A stretch of DNA of 64,000 bases from Tatumella ptyseos (GCF_030552895.1 NZ_CP130649.1:1860001-1924000), one strand, 5' to 3'; shown: positions 8,723-17,085, numbered from the stretch's first letter. Notes: generated by a model not told the origin, from the sequence alone. Program-made: numbers and translations.

Positions 8723-9979
8723 TTAGGCTGTAGGGGTAATGTTTGATAAATAATGGTGCTGGATAGCAATCTGGTCAGCGATATATTTAGCATCATGCCA
8801 GACTCCCCAGATAAACGAAGAACCGCGACGCGATTGCCAAGGCAGGCCAAGGAAATAGAGACCTCGCTCGCAAGATACGCCTCGCTGCTGACGCGGTTTA
8901 CCCTGTTCATCGATAACATCAATCTCTAACCAGCGATAATCGGTAGTGTAGCCAGTCGCCCAAATGATCGTCCCCACCCCTGCCGCCCTTAAATCGAGTT
9001 CCATTAAGGGGCTGCGCAAACACTCAGCATCTTCGATGATTTCACGCGCGCGTGGATCCTCTGGAAATGCTACCCCATTGCGTTCAACCCATGCATCAGC
9101 CGCATCAAGCAGGGTGAGATAACTTTCATCACCATTTTTAATATTTTTCAGGAGATCTTTTTTAAAGGTCACGACATTTTCCTCAACGGATTCAGTCATT
9201 CCCGTAAGAATGATGCCTTGCTGTGCGAGCCGTCGAAAATCAATGGTCTCCCCTCCTCTCGCGCCACTGACCGCAATGGTTACATGGCTCTTCCCCGGTG
9301 CATGTTCGGTGGCATCCCATAAACCGAGAACCCCCAGCCACCAACAAAAATCTTGACCTCGATAGCGTCTTGGTGGGCGATCATGCGGGCCAACGGAGAG
9401 GTAAACTTGACGTCCTGAGCGTTGGATCTCATCAGCGATTTGCACACCAGAAGATCCCGCTCCCACCACCAAGACCGCTCCTGGTGCTACTTGCTGAGGA
9501 TTGAAATAGTCTGCGGAATGAATTTGTTGAATACCCGTCACTGTCGTGGCTAACGAAGGGATCACGGGATGATGGAAAGGTCCGGTCGCCACGACCACGT
9601 TGTTTGCGACCAGCGATCCGGTAGAGGTTTGAATGTGAAAACCCGGTTTATTATCCCGTTTAGTGACCCGCTGAACATCAACCCCACACTCTACGGGGAG
9701 ATTAAATTGTTCAACATAGTCAACGAAGTAATCAGCCACATCTTCTTTCGCCACAAAGTGGTTAGCTTCATACTTCGAAAACTCACGATCGGGGAAGCGG
9801 TCATGCCAAGCGGGACCATTGGCGACTAGCGAATCCCAGCGTCCGCTACGCCAAGCTTCCGCGATACGATTTTTCTCCAACACACGGTGGGAAATCCCTC
9901 TTTCCAATAAGTGCTGACTCATCGCAATACCTGCTTGGCCCGCACCGATTACAAGCGTATCGACCTGTTGTTCACTCAT
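8723..9979 (-). CDS. Flavin-containing monooxygenase (CzcO/YUCCA-like), NADPH- and FAD-dependent
   Basis: A 418-residue class B flavoprotein monooxygenase. The FAD motif GAGQAG is near the N-terminus. The NADPH motif VVGAGSSG is in the middle. Between them lies the FMO-type stretch TGIQQIHSADY, and near the C-terminus the ATGY motif (IIWATGYTTDY). Family members oxygenate N, S or carbon atoms. The start at 9979 is preferred because GAGG lies 8 nt upstream and it gives a normal N-terminus; an ATG at 10000 is possible. It is the first gene of the operon continuing through the RidA-like, DUF1028 and M20 genes. It probably opens the degradation by oxygenating the substrate. Confidence 0.85.
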   Translation of the reverse strand: MSEQQVDTLVIGAGQAGIAMSQHLLERGISHRVLEKNRIAEAWRSGRWDSLVANGPAWHDRFPDREFSKYEANHFVAKEDVADYFVDYVEQFNLPVECGVDVQRVTKRDNKPGFHIQTSTGSLVANNVVVATGPFHHPVIPSLATTVTGIQQIHSADYFNPQQVAPGAVLVVGAGSSGVQIADEIQRSGRQVYLSVGPHDRPPRRYRGQDFCWWLGVLGLWDATEHAPGKSHVTIAVSGARGGETIDFRRLAQQGIILTGMTESVEENVVTFKKDLLKNIKNGDESYLTLLDAADAWVERNGVAFPEDPRAREIIEDAECLRSPLMELDLRAAGVGTIIWATGYTTDYRWLEIDVIDEQGKPRQQRGVSCERGLYFLGLPWQSRRGSSFIWGVWHDAKYIADQIAIQHHYLSNITPTA

Positions 9980-10076
9980 CCACTCAGCCTCATTATTCAT
10001 CGTCTTTTACACTCAGAATAGGCATTGGACTAAGGTAAATAAAATAGTATAAAACTACGGGTTAACCATAAATTAA

Positions 10077-11006
10077 CTATGGCTCGGTACGCTTACCCTC
10101 TTCACCCACCAGCTGCAACTGTACCCAACATGCACGCAAAACCGGTATTACCTGCTGCGTCGTCTCAGCCAGCTTAACTAAGGCACCAATGATTGCACGG
10201 CTCTCTGAGAGATTACCGGCCATCACATCGCGGTAAAGCGAAGAGACAAGAGGTGTTTCGTTATTCAGTAGCGTCTTTAGTAACTGTTCGACCACTTTCG
10301 ATCGAGGCTGATAGCCCGACGCGGTGATAACACTCAGTACTTCATTATATAGCGCCTCAATATAGTGTGCTCCCCCTTCCTTAGAGAGAATACGTTGCGT
10401 ATCGGCTTGAGCAAGGCAAGTGACCGCGCCAAGAGTGCTTAAGAAAAGATACTTCTCCCACATCTCACTGGTGATATCCTCACTGGCATCTAAGGTGAAC
10501 GTTACGCCTGCTAATTGATCGGCGAGCAATGCCACGTCTTTCTGTTGTACTGACGCGAGCGCACCAAAACTGATTCGGTGTAGCGGCGTTAACTGCTCAA
10601 TTTCATTTTTTGAATTAAGCGTCGCGTATATCTGACATAAACCACCGAGAACGCGATCACCATAATGGCGCTGAAGCGTCGCGATATGGCCCATTCCATT
10701 TAGCAGCGGTAGGATAAAAGTGTTATCCCCTACCGCAGGACGAATTTGTTCAATAACTTGGGCTAAATGGGGATGTTTAACGGCGAGGATAATCAATTGC
10801 CAAGCGTCATCGGTAAGCTCCTCTGCCGTCAAGATAGAAGGCCTGATACTGAAGATCTCTTGATAACCTTTTATCACCAACCCCTCATCGGCTAACTGCT
10901 GCGCGCGCCCTTTACGAACTAAAAAAGTTACCTCATGTCCAGCTTGCGTTAATCGGGCACCGAAATAGCCTCCCGTTGCCCCCGCCCCTACAACAAGTAT
11001 TTTCAT
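10077..11006 (-). CDS. Ketopantoate reductase (PanE/ApbA) family oxidoreductase
   Basis: A 309-residue NADPH-dependent oxidoreductase of the PanE/ApbA family. The N-terminal Rossmann motif GAGATGGYFG directly follows the start. The family lysine is in MWEKYLFLSTLG, at the place of the PanE catalytic lysine. True PanE makes pantoate for coenzyme A. Members in catabolic clusters reduce other 2-oxoacids, and I cannot tell which this is. The start at 11006 has GGGAAA upstream and gives the normal N-terminus (MKILVVGAG). It is 97 bp from the monooxygenase start on the same strand and 73 bp after tmaR, with a terminator between. Confidence 0.82.
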   Translation of the reverse strand: MKILVVGAGATGGYFGARLTQAGHEVTFLVRKGRAQQLADEGLVIKGYQEIFSIRPSILTAEELTDDAWQLIILAVKHPHLAQVIEQIRPAVGDNTFILPLLNGMGHIATLQRHYGDRVLGGLCQIYATLNSKNEIEQLTPLHRISFGALASVQQKDVALLADQLAGVTFTLDASEDITSEMWEKYLFLSTLGAVTCLAQADTQRILSKEGGAHYIEALYNEVLSVITASGYQPRSKVVEQLLKTLLNNETPLVSSLYRDVMAGNLSESRAIIGALVKLAETTQQVIPVLRACWVQLQLVGEEGKRTEP

Positions 11007-11046
11007 GATTTTCCCGATATCTATCGATATTGTTGTTTTCGATTTC

Positions 11047-11074
11047 AAAAAAAAGGGCCTGATCAATCAGGCCC
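11047..11074 (-). terminator. Rho-independent terminator of tmaR
   Basis: An 8-bp GC-rich stem with a 4-base loop (11055-11074) is followed on the minus strand by eight T (plus-strand A run at 11047-11054). It lies just after the tmaR stop and before the PanE-like gene, so the latter probably has its own promoter. Confidence 0.85.
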
Positions 11075-11079
11075 TCTTC

Positions 11080-11409
11080 TTATTTGCTCTCTTGCGCTTT
11101 GCTCTCGCCCAGCACTTTCAATTTTTTCGATAAATCACGGCGTTCTTTCGACAGTTCAGCATTTTTAATGATGTATTCATCAACGCGGTCTTCATAATCA
11201 CTTCGCATGCTTGCAATGATCTCTTGAATCGCCTCGACACTCATTCCTGGCTTAATATATTCGCTAAGGTTGTCGAGCAGTAACACACGCTTTTGGTTAT
11301 CACGAACCTTCTTCTCATTATCAGTGATTTCACGTTGCAGCTTATTTTTACGACGAAACATTCTTACAAACTCAAGCACATCCTGGAATGACTGTTTTGC
11401 ATTTTCCAT
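11080..11409 (-). CDS. tmaR: TmaR (YeeX), DUF496 coiled-coil protein, PTS polar-localisation regulator
   Basis: A 109-residue, almost entirely helical, highly charged protein. It is nearly identical to E. coli YeeX through [45 protein letters not shown] and [17 protein letters not shown]. In E. coli the protein was renamed TmaR because it clusters at the cell pole and controls enzyme I of the sugar phosphotransferase system. Two heptad-rich segments suggest a coiled coil. It lies 60 bp downstream of yeeA on the same strand, as in E. coli, which helps fix the identity. Confidence 0.95.
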   Translation of the reverse strand: MENAKQSFQDVLEFVRMFRRKNKLQREITDNEKKVRDNQKRVLLLDNLSEYIKPGMSVEAIQEIIASMRSDYEDRVDEYIIKNAELSKERRDLSKKLKVLGESKAQESK

Positions 11410-11469
11410 GACAACACCTTTAGTTAAACCTGCTACGCAGGGGATAGATTTCTCGGATTTAAAAACCGT

Positions 11470-12534
11470 TTAACGACGTAACGCTAAACGTATAAGCTCT
11501 CGCATTCTTTCTAATTGTTTCGTTAGTTCCAAACTTAGCCAAACGTAACCGTAGACTGGGGTTAATTCTGCCTTAGCATGTTCGGCTTGAGCAAGTAGCT
11601 GTGTGAGTTCGCCAGTAATTTCATCCATGGCTGCGCTACTTAACGCCAGCTGATCACTTTCACTGACACCATTACGCAGCATATCGGCCAATGCGTCCAG
11701 CATTTGTTCTGTCGTCGCTTGAGTGCGACGTAAGGTCGGAGCATTAAGTAATAACAAATGGCTTTCGCGGGAAGACCACCATGCGTTAATTTGCATCTCC
11801 ATGGTATTCACCATATTGCGTTGGATGGTCTGAATCCCTTCAAATACAGAACGCGGGATACGCGTCTCTTTACATGCCGGCTCAAGCAGGCTTCGCATCT
11901 TGATAAGTGACGTTAATAACTGCTGTAACGGCTTATTTAACCGTGGCTTTTCCAACAGATTCGATGACAATCCCGTATGATAGATTTTTCGGCTGTCTAC
12001 CAGTGCATCGGCTAAGCGTAATCGCCAGAATACATAAGCCCGTTGCGTGAAAATGCCAGTAAAAAAGATGGAAAGTAGACATCCAAACACGACATCTCCC
12101 CCACGCCACAATGCGGTAAGAAAGTCTCCTGCGGGCGCGCCCACGACAACCCCAAGCGTAATCCCAATCAGTAGCGCCATATAAGGGCGTTTACCTAAGG
12201 TCAGGTAACCGCAAAAGAACATCACAATGCCACACCAGCCGAGCATAAGAGGCAAAGAAATCATTTCGAGTTTCAATGCTATCAGCCCTGATATTGACCC
12301 AAGAACCGTTCCAATAATCCGTTGTATTGCCCGAGGAAAGACATTCCCCCACGTAGAGATAGGTCCGATAACCACGACTAACGTAATTAAGGGCCAACTT
12401 CCTTCAGGAATATTTAAGATACGGATGAGCATGAAGGAGGCTAAGAACGCGATGGCAATACGGACACCATGCACCCAACGATAATGTCGATAGAGCCAAT
12501 ATTCTAATTTCGAGAGGGGTTTGTCGGTTTTCAC
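11470..12534 (-). CDS. yeeA: YeeA, FUSC-family inner membrane protein
   Basis: A 354-residue inner membrane protein. The N-terminal half has about six transmembrane helices (residues about 25-165, including SWPLITLVVVIGPISTWGNVFPRA and PYMALLIGITLGVVVGAP). A cytosolic helical domain follows. It is co-linear with E. coli YeeA over the whole length (352 residues there), including KETRIPRSVFEGIQTIQRN. FUSC members resemble aromatic-acid exporter components such as AaeB, but no substrate is established for YeeA. It is followed by tmaR as in E. coli. The sbmC gene that sits between yeeA and dacD in E. coli is absent here. Confidence 0.93.
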   Translation of the reverse strand: MKTDKPLSKLEYWLYRHYRWVHGVRIAIAFLASFMLIRILNIPEGSWPLITLVVVIGPISTWGNVFPRAIQRIIGTVLGSISGLIALKLEMISLPLMLGWCGIVMFFCGYLTLGKRPYMALLIGITLGVVVGAPAGDFLTALWRGGDVVFGCLLSIFFTGIFTQRAYVFWRLRLADALVDSRKIYHTGLSSNLLEKPRLNKPLQQLLTSLIKMRSLLEPACKETRIPRSVFEGIQTIQRNMVNTMEMQINAWWSSRESHLLLLNAPTLRRTQATTEQMLDALADMLRNGVSESDQLALSSAAMDEITGELTQLLAQAEHAKAELTPVYGYVWLSLELTKQLERMRELIRLALRR

Positions 12535-12606
12535 AGCTCGCGCTAAGGGTCAGAAAATGATACTAGGCAGTGTACCCTGAGTTATCTTGTTTTTTAACCC
12601 TTAACG

Positions 12607-12630
12607 AAAAAAAGCCTCGCGAACGAGGCT
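12607..12630 (-). terminator. Rho-independent terminator of dacD
   Basis: A 7-bp stem AGCCTCG/CGAGGCT with a CGAA loop (12613-12630) is followed on the minus strand by a seven-T run. It begins 7 bp after the dacD stop. Confidence 0.88.
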
Positions 12631-12637
12631 TATACTT

Positions 12638-13807
12638 TTAAAATTTACGTTTAATATAATCAATCGCGCGAGTAAAGATCCCAGCTTCGGCCACCGGTTG
12701 AAGGGCAACCAGAGGATAGCTAGCAAGTTCTTTATCTTTATCCATAACCTTGATTTGACCGATAGGCTGATTAGCCGCCAGCGGCGCTTCAAGCTCTTTT
12801 TTATCGATAATATATTTTGCTTTAACGTTATTGATCTCGTTTTTAGGCAAAGATAAATAAAGATCTTTATCACTGCCTACTGCAACCGTATGAGGATTAC
12901 CGTACCAAACATTTTCGTTACCGATTGCACGACCTGCATGGAACAGCTGCACAGTATCAAAATTGTTCTGTCCCCAGACTAACAACTTACGTGCCTGCTC
13001 TTCACGTCCCTTCGAGCTTTTACCGCCCATAATCACCGCAATCAGACGGTGGTTACCCACAACGTTCGACGCGATGATGTTAAAGCCTGCAGTTTCAGTG
13101 TGACCGGTCTTTAATCCATCGACGTGTAAGCTATTGTCCCACAATAGACCATTGCGGTTATTTTGTGTAATACCGTTCCAGGTTAAGGTTTTCTCACTAT
13201 ACATCTGATAGAAATCAGGCTCTCCATCGATAATGGCTTTAGAGAGAATCGCGAGATCGCGGGCCGTCGAGTGCTGTCCCGGTGCATCGAGGCCATGAAC
13301 CGTTTCAAAGTGAGTATTTTTTAAACCTAATTTCGCAACATATTGATTCATCAACCCAACAAAGTTTTCTTGGCTACCCGCCACATAATCTGCCAAGGCA
13401 ACACAGGCGTCGTTACCGGAATCAATGATAACGCCACGACTTAAGTCGCGAACGGTGAGCACATCACCCGGTTTCAAAAACATCAAGGATGAGCCCTTAA
13501 ATACTGGGTTACCCGCCCCCCAAGCATCTTGCCCCACCGTAACTTTATCGTCACGCGTGATACGTTTTTGATCAATCGCTCGGTCAACCACATACCCGGT
13601 CATCAGTTTGGTTAAGCTTGCTGGATTACGTTGCTCATCAGGATTACCAGCAGTCAATATTTGACCTGTTTTCGCATCCATTAGAACCCAGGAGGCTGCA
13701 TCAATGGAAGGCGGCGCTAGAGAGAAAGGTAATGCATCATCTTGCGCAAATGCATGCGCAGCATAAAGAACTAAAGAAGTAACAACTAGAGTGGCGCGCC
13801 TTTTCAA
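12638..13807 (-). CDS. dacD: D-alanyl-D-alanine carboxypeptidase DacD (PBP6b)
   Basis: A 389-residue low-molecular-mass penicillin-binding protein that trims the terminal D-Ala from peptidoglycan stem peptides in the periplasm. A signal peptide ends near residue 21 (AAHAFA). The serine-enzyme motifs are SLTK at 64-67 (nucleophile Ser64), SGN at 130-132 and KTG at 233-235. A C-terminal beta domain and an amphipathic membrane anchor (FTRAIDYIKRKF) complete the protein. The position between yeeA/tmaR and sbcB matches E. coli dacD rather than dacA or dacC. Its own terminator follows directly. Confidence 0.92.
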   Translation of the reverse strand: MKRRATLVVTSLVLYAAHAFAQDDALPFSLAPPSIDAASWVLMDAKTGQILTAGNPDEQRNPASLTKLMTGYVVDRAIDQKRITRDDKVTVGQDAWGAGNPVFKGSSLMFLKPGDVLTVRDLSRGVIIDSGNDACVALADYVAGSQENFVGLMNQYVAKLGLKNTHFETVHGLDAPGQHSTARDLAILSKAIIDGEPDFYQMYSEKTLTWNGITQNNRNGLLWDNSLHVDGLKTGHTETAGFNIIASNVVGNHRLIAVIMGGKSSKGREEQARKLLVWGQNNFDTVQLFHAGRAIGNENVWYGNPHTVAVGSDKDLYLSLPKNEINNVKAKYIIDKKELEAPLAANQPIGQIKVMDKDKELASYPLVALQPVAEAGIFTRAIDYIKRKF

Positions 13808-14162
13808 AATAATCCTCGGTAATCTTAACTGAACGAATAGTTGGCCTTTTTACGGTATTTTTCAGCATCTATCACCTGTTAATTGTGAGAAATTGTGAAT
13901 ATTTTCTGGTTTGCTCGGATTTCACTCAACTCTCCTGCTGTATTCTCTATTCGACTGATAGACCGTCACTTCTATCCCCCCTGATCTATTGCTCACCCGT
14001 GCCTCAATACTTTGATAATACCCACCTCACTTGGGGTGCGGTAACCCCACCATCACCTCATTAATCCTTTTTATTACCCTTTAGTACGATAAATAGGATT
14101 AATGAACTTTCTTGTTGGGCGTGGGAAACCTACACTGATTCATACAACAATAAGGGTCTGAA
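13808..14162. other. 355-bp intergenic region between dacD and the small membrane protein gene
   Basis: This holds the divergent control regions of dacD and the 37-codon gene. A short GGGGT/ACCCC stem is at 14034-14049 and a large inverted repeat is at 14060-14103 (listed separately). I see no open frame with a convincing ribosome site and no clear consensus promoter. Confidence 0.6.
14060..14103. repeat. Inverted repeat, 15-bp arms with 1 mismatch and 14-base loop
   Basis: The arms are 14060-14074 and 14089-14103 (ATTAATCCTTTTTAT against the complement of ATAAATAGGATTAAT). They differ at one position and surround TACCCTTTAGTACG. There is no T run directly after it, so it is not a standard terminator. 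It lies 60 bp before the small membrane protein gene and could be an operator or a leader stem-loop. Confidence 0.7.
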
Positions 14163-14276
14163 ATGAGTAATCTACTACTATTGGTTTTTGGAATTATCCT
14201 AGGGATCATCGCTATTTGGTTAGGGGTTTCATATTTTACTGAAGTCCTTGCCCACAAGAAAACATTTAAAAAATAA
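14163..14276 (+). CDS. 37-residue single-span membrane protein, unrecognised
   Basis: A 37-codon gene encoding one hydrophobic helix (about residues 4-24, LLLLVFGIILGIIAIWLGVS) with a basic C-terminal tail (HKKTFKK). The topology is probably N-out or N-in single-span in the inner membrane. Three things support it as real: AAGGG 6 nt before the ATG, a textbook terminator 2 bp after the stop, and a polypeptide of typical small-membrane-protein composition. I do not recognise a named family. It lies in an AT-rich patch between dacD and sbcB. Its function is unknown; small proteins of this shape often modulate a larger membrane protein. Confidence 0.72.
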   Translation: MSNLLLLVFGIILGIIAIWLGVSYFTEVLAHKKTFKK

Positions 14277-14278
14277 CC

Positions 14279-14304
14279 AAGGCCGAGTTCGGCCTTTTTC
14301 TTTC
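14279..14304 (+). terminator. Rho-independent terminator after the small membrane protein gene
   Basis: The stem AAGGCCG/CGGCCTT with an AGTT-type loop at 14279-14295 is followed by TTTTCTTT. It begins 2 bp after the stop codon and marks a one-gene transcript. Confidence 0.88.
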
Positions 14305-14661
14305 AAATGCAATAATTAGCTTTGATAATTAAACATTGATCAATTAATGATCAAGTCGCCGATATAATACGCTAACATATTGTTAGTATTGATAAATCCC
14401 TTCAAATAAACTAATCTTACCCTCATTACTTTGAATAAAAATGAGTTAGATACAATTTAGAAACATTCATCATTAACATGATATTTTCTTATATGTTAAT
14501 AGACAATGCTAAATCTATCACACTATAATTTATGAAATTAACTAGGGTCTTTTAACGTGGGGAAGACGTCCTACATTGTAAAAAGAGTGTAATTAAATTT
14601 ACCTAGCGAATTATTGATTTCATTCACCCGCTAATGGAATATTATAGAGGGCATGTAAGCA
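14305..14661. other. 357-bp AT-rich regulatory region before the orphan gene
   Basis: No gene is seen here. Palindromes are frequent: TTGATCA-5-TGATCAA at 14336-14354, CTAACA-3-TGTTAG at 14372-14386, and ATTAACAT-13-ATGTTAAT at 14472-14500. A perfect TATAAT is at 14363-14368 but with no good -35 at normal spacing. A strong promoter is at 14500-14529 (listed separately). The last two palindromes share the TAACA/TGTTA half-site. Confidence 0.6.
14500..14529 (+). promoter_or_regulatory. Strong sigma-70-type promoter for the orphan gene at 14662
   Basis: The -35 is TAGACA (14500-14505, 5 of 6 consensus), the spacer is 18 bp, and the -10 is TATAAT (14524-14529, 6 of 6). Transcription would start near 14536, giving a leader of about 125 nt. 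The TAACAT/ATGTTA palindrome ends exactly at the -35, as a repressor site might. Confidence 0.65.
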
Positions 14662-15318
14662 ATGAGCTTTTTCCATTTAAAAAATACGATTGAACGTAAT
14701 AAATATTTGGCAGAAAAAAACCTCAAAGAGCTCAATCTTCACGAACTATCTTATATCCACCTCAATACAAACAGTCCAGCGGTTAAACTGCAAGATTGCT
14801 CTGTAAACTCTAAGCTTTATGGTTTGCACGAAATTCTGTTGATGAGCTCACCGGTAAAAGATCATCACTTTGTTATGCTGATTACCGTTATATCGCTGTT
14901 AAACGAATTATGTAGCCTCTATACCCTTAAGCAAACTCGCTCAACAAATAACTTCATAAATTTTATTATGAGCTTTACGTCGCTGACCTTGGACCAAGCT
15001 GTATTGCTCTATACCTTGAAGGAAAGTTTACAGAAAGATGGTAGCCTGGCTAACCTTCAGAACGTTGAGGGAAAGATTTTAGCGGTATTTAAATTCAACC
15101 ATCACCAAAGAGAAGCGATTACTCCCCCTGCTGTTGCATGGGATGGCTGCTATCCGATTATGAGTCAAGAGGCCTATACACTGATCAATGTTGTTGAGTT
15201 ACAAAAGCTCGCCATCAATATTATGGATCGTATTTACCAAGGCCTTCTTAAAAGAAAAATTGAAATTGTGGAAATGCCTGCTGAAGATTTCTTTTATAAA
15301 TATCTCGATAAAGTCTAA
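14662..15318 (+). CDS. Unrecognised 218-residue protein
   Basis: I do not recognise a family. The protein is about 25 kDa, mostly helical in composition, with no signal peptide and no clear membrane helix, although residues 70-90 are hydrophobic (VMLITVISLLNELCSLYTL). There is one tryptophan (VAWDGCYPI) and no nucleotide-binding or HTH motif I can see. Base composition is clearly more AT-rich than the neighbouring housekeeping genes. The ATG at 14662 has GAGGG about 10 nt upstream and a strong promoter 130 bp further up. It sits alone between dacD and sbcB, where E. coli has no equivalent, so it is probably acquired or lineage-specific. Confidence 0.7.
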   Translation: MSFFHLKNTIERNKYLAEKNLKELNLHELSYIHLNTNSPAVKLQDCSVNSKLYGLHEILLMSSPVKDHHFVMLITVISLLNELCSLYTLKQTRSTNNFINFIMSFTSLTLDQAVLLYTLKESLQKDGSLANLQNVEGKILAVFKFNHHQREAITPPAVAWDGCYPIMSQEAYTLINVVELQKLAINIMDRIYQGLLKRKIEIVEMPAEDFFYKYLDKV

Positions 15319-15654
15319 TTTGACCCTAGTCTTGAGAAACACCACGCTAAGTTAGCTCTCGTAGTGTTGCCCCATACCGCGACCTTTTAAGTGAGGCTCG
15401 CAATAAGCTATTACCCATTTCATCCCATACAGACTGAAACCCTAAACGCTTTAAAAATTTTAAAACTACGGACAGTGAGTCAAGCATCTTCACAACGCCG
15501 TTAAGTAAGTTCATCTCCAGCCTATCCGTTAGACAATTAGTGAGACATACTAAGGGCTAACCTTGAGCTGAAATGATAACATTGTAGCGAGACAAGCCTA
15601 CAGTACGCTGAGGGATTGATTTTCAAACAGAACAATTAAAAGTGATGATGGTGA
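15319..15654. other. 336-bp region between the orphan gene and sbcB
   Basis: It contains a possible 55-codon minus-strand frame (listed separately) and must hold the sbcB promoter, which I could not place with confidence. No terminator with a T run was seen after the orphan gene. Confidence 0.5.
15347..15514 (-). CDS. Possible 55-residue small protein
   Basis: An open frame starting MNLLNGVVKMLDSLSVVLKF and continuing with a positively charged C-terminal part (LLRASLKRSRYG). The first half could form an amphipathic helix. An AGG lies about 6 nt before the ATG, and a second in-frame ATG is at 15487. It could equally be chance or a gene remnant; nothing in a known family comes to mind. Confidence 0.3.
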   Translation of the reverse strand: MNLLNGVVKMLDSLSVVLKFLKRLGFQSVWDEMGNSLLRASLKRSRYGATLRELT

Positions 15655-17085
15655 ATGAAAAACAACGATACTGCCCAGCCCACCTTTCTCTTTCACGATT
15701 ATGAGACCTTTGGTAAACATCCTGCCTTGGATAGGCCCGCACAATTCGCAGGCGTCAGGACAGATGGTAATTTCCAAGTGATCGGGGAACCAGAAGTGTT
15801 TTATTGCAAATTGGCTGACGATTATCTGCCCGAGCCTGAGGCCGTATTAATCACGCATATTACGCCGCAAGAAGCGCAACAGAAAGGGATGATAGAAGCG
15901 GTGTTTACGCAACGTATACATCATCTATTTAGTGAGCCAAATACCTGCATAGTCGGCTATAACAATATACGTTTTGACGACGAAGTCACTCGACATCTTT
16001 TTTATCGAAATTTCCATGACCCTTACGGCTGGAGCTGGCAAGAAGGTAACTCGCGCTGGGATCTGTTGGATGTGATGCGTGCTTGCTACGCATTACGTCC
16101 CGAAGGGATCGAATGGCCGGAAAACGAACAAGGTTTGCCAAGTTTTAAGCTTGAACATCTCACCAAAGCAAATGGTATTGCTCATACACAAGCCCATGAT
16201 GCGATGTCAGATGTTTACGCTACCATTGCTATGGCGCAGCTCGTCAAAGAAAAACAGCCCAAATTATTCGACTTTCTGTTTACCCATCGTAATAAGCATC
16301 GTCTAACAAGTTTAATCGATATTCCACAAATGAAACCTTTGGTGCATGTGTCGGGAATGTTTGGTGCTGCGCGGGGCAATACAAGTTGGATTGTACCGCT
16401 CGCTTGGCACCCAGATAATAAAAATGCACTGATTACCGTCGATTTAGCCGGTGAAATAACGCCACTTCTGACCCTTGATAGTGATACGTTACGTGAAAGA
16501 CTTTACCAAAATAAAGCGCAACGCGGTGAGAATGCCCCTATCCCGTTAAAGTTAGTCCACATCAACAAATGCCCCGTTCTAGCACCTGCCAGTGTATTAC
16601 GTCCTGAAGATGCTGAACGCTTAGGGATTGATCGACAAGCCTGTTTGGACAATTTAGCACTTTTACGTCAGCATCCTGAGATTCGCGAAAAAGTGGTAGC
16701 AGTCTTTGCCGATAAAGCGCCTTTTGCACCCTCTCACAATGTCGATAACCAGCTTTATGATGGCTTTTTTTCCGCTGCAGATAAACAAACGATGGATGTG
16801 ATTCGTCAGACCAATCCTCAGCATTTACCCGCAATGGATCTACGCTGGAGCGATAATCGCATCGACGAGCTTCTATTCCGTTTTCGGGCAAGGAATTACC
16901 CTGGCACATTGGATGAAGTGGAACAGCTACGCTGGATAGAATACCGACGCTCAGTGCTTACGCCAGAGAAGGTCAATGACTATTTCGAACAACTCACTGG
17001 GTTACTGCAAGAGCACCAAGATGCTCCAGATAAAGTTGCTTTACTGCAGGCTTTGGCGCGCTATGCTCAAGAAATGTTAAGTTGA
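15655..17085 (+). CDS. sbcB: Exodeoxyribonuclease I
   Basis: A 476-residue 3'-to-5' single-strand DNA exonuclease used in recombination and mismatch repair. The DEDDh exonuclease domain starts at the N-terminus with FHDYETFG (Asp15, Glu17). GYNNIRFDDEVTRHLFYRNF and HDAMSDVYATIAMAQL carry further metal ligands and the catalytic histidine. An SH3-like and a helical C-terminal domain follow. It is co-linear with E. coli ExoI throughout (475 residues). The ribosome site before 15655 is weak. A bidirectional terminator lies directly downstream. Confidence 0.96.
   Translation: MKNNDTAQPTFLFHDYETFGKHPALDRPAQFAGVRTDGNFQVIGEPEVFYCKLADDYLPEPEAVLITHITPQEAQQKGMIEAVFTQRIHHLFSEPNTCIVGYNNIRFDDEVTRHLFYRNFHDPYGWSWQEGNSRWDLLDVMRACYALRPEGIEWPENEQGLPSFKLEHLTKANGIAHTQAHDAMSDVYATIAMAQLVKEKQPKLFDFLFTHRNKHRLTSLIDIPQMKPLVHVSGMFGAARGNTSWIVPLAWHPDNKNALITVDLAGEITPLLTLDSDTLRERLYQNKAQRGENAPIPLKLVHINKCPVLAPASVLRPEDAERLGIDRQACLDNLALLRQHPEIREKVVAVFADKAPFAPSHNVDNQLYDGFFSAADKQTMDVIRQTNPQHLPAMDLRWSDNRIDELLFRFRARNYPGTLDEVEQLRWIEYRRSVLTPEKVNDYFEQLTGLLQEHQDAPDKVALLQALARYAQEMLS

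Noticed and set aside
12601-12873. 90-codon minus-strand open frame over the dacD 3' end
   Set aside because: It is a shifted frame of dacD with an unlike, basic composition and includes the dacD terminator.
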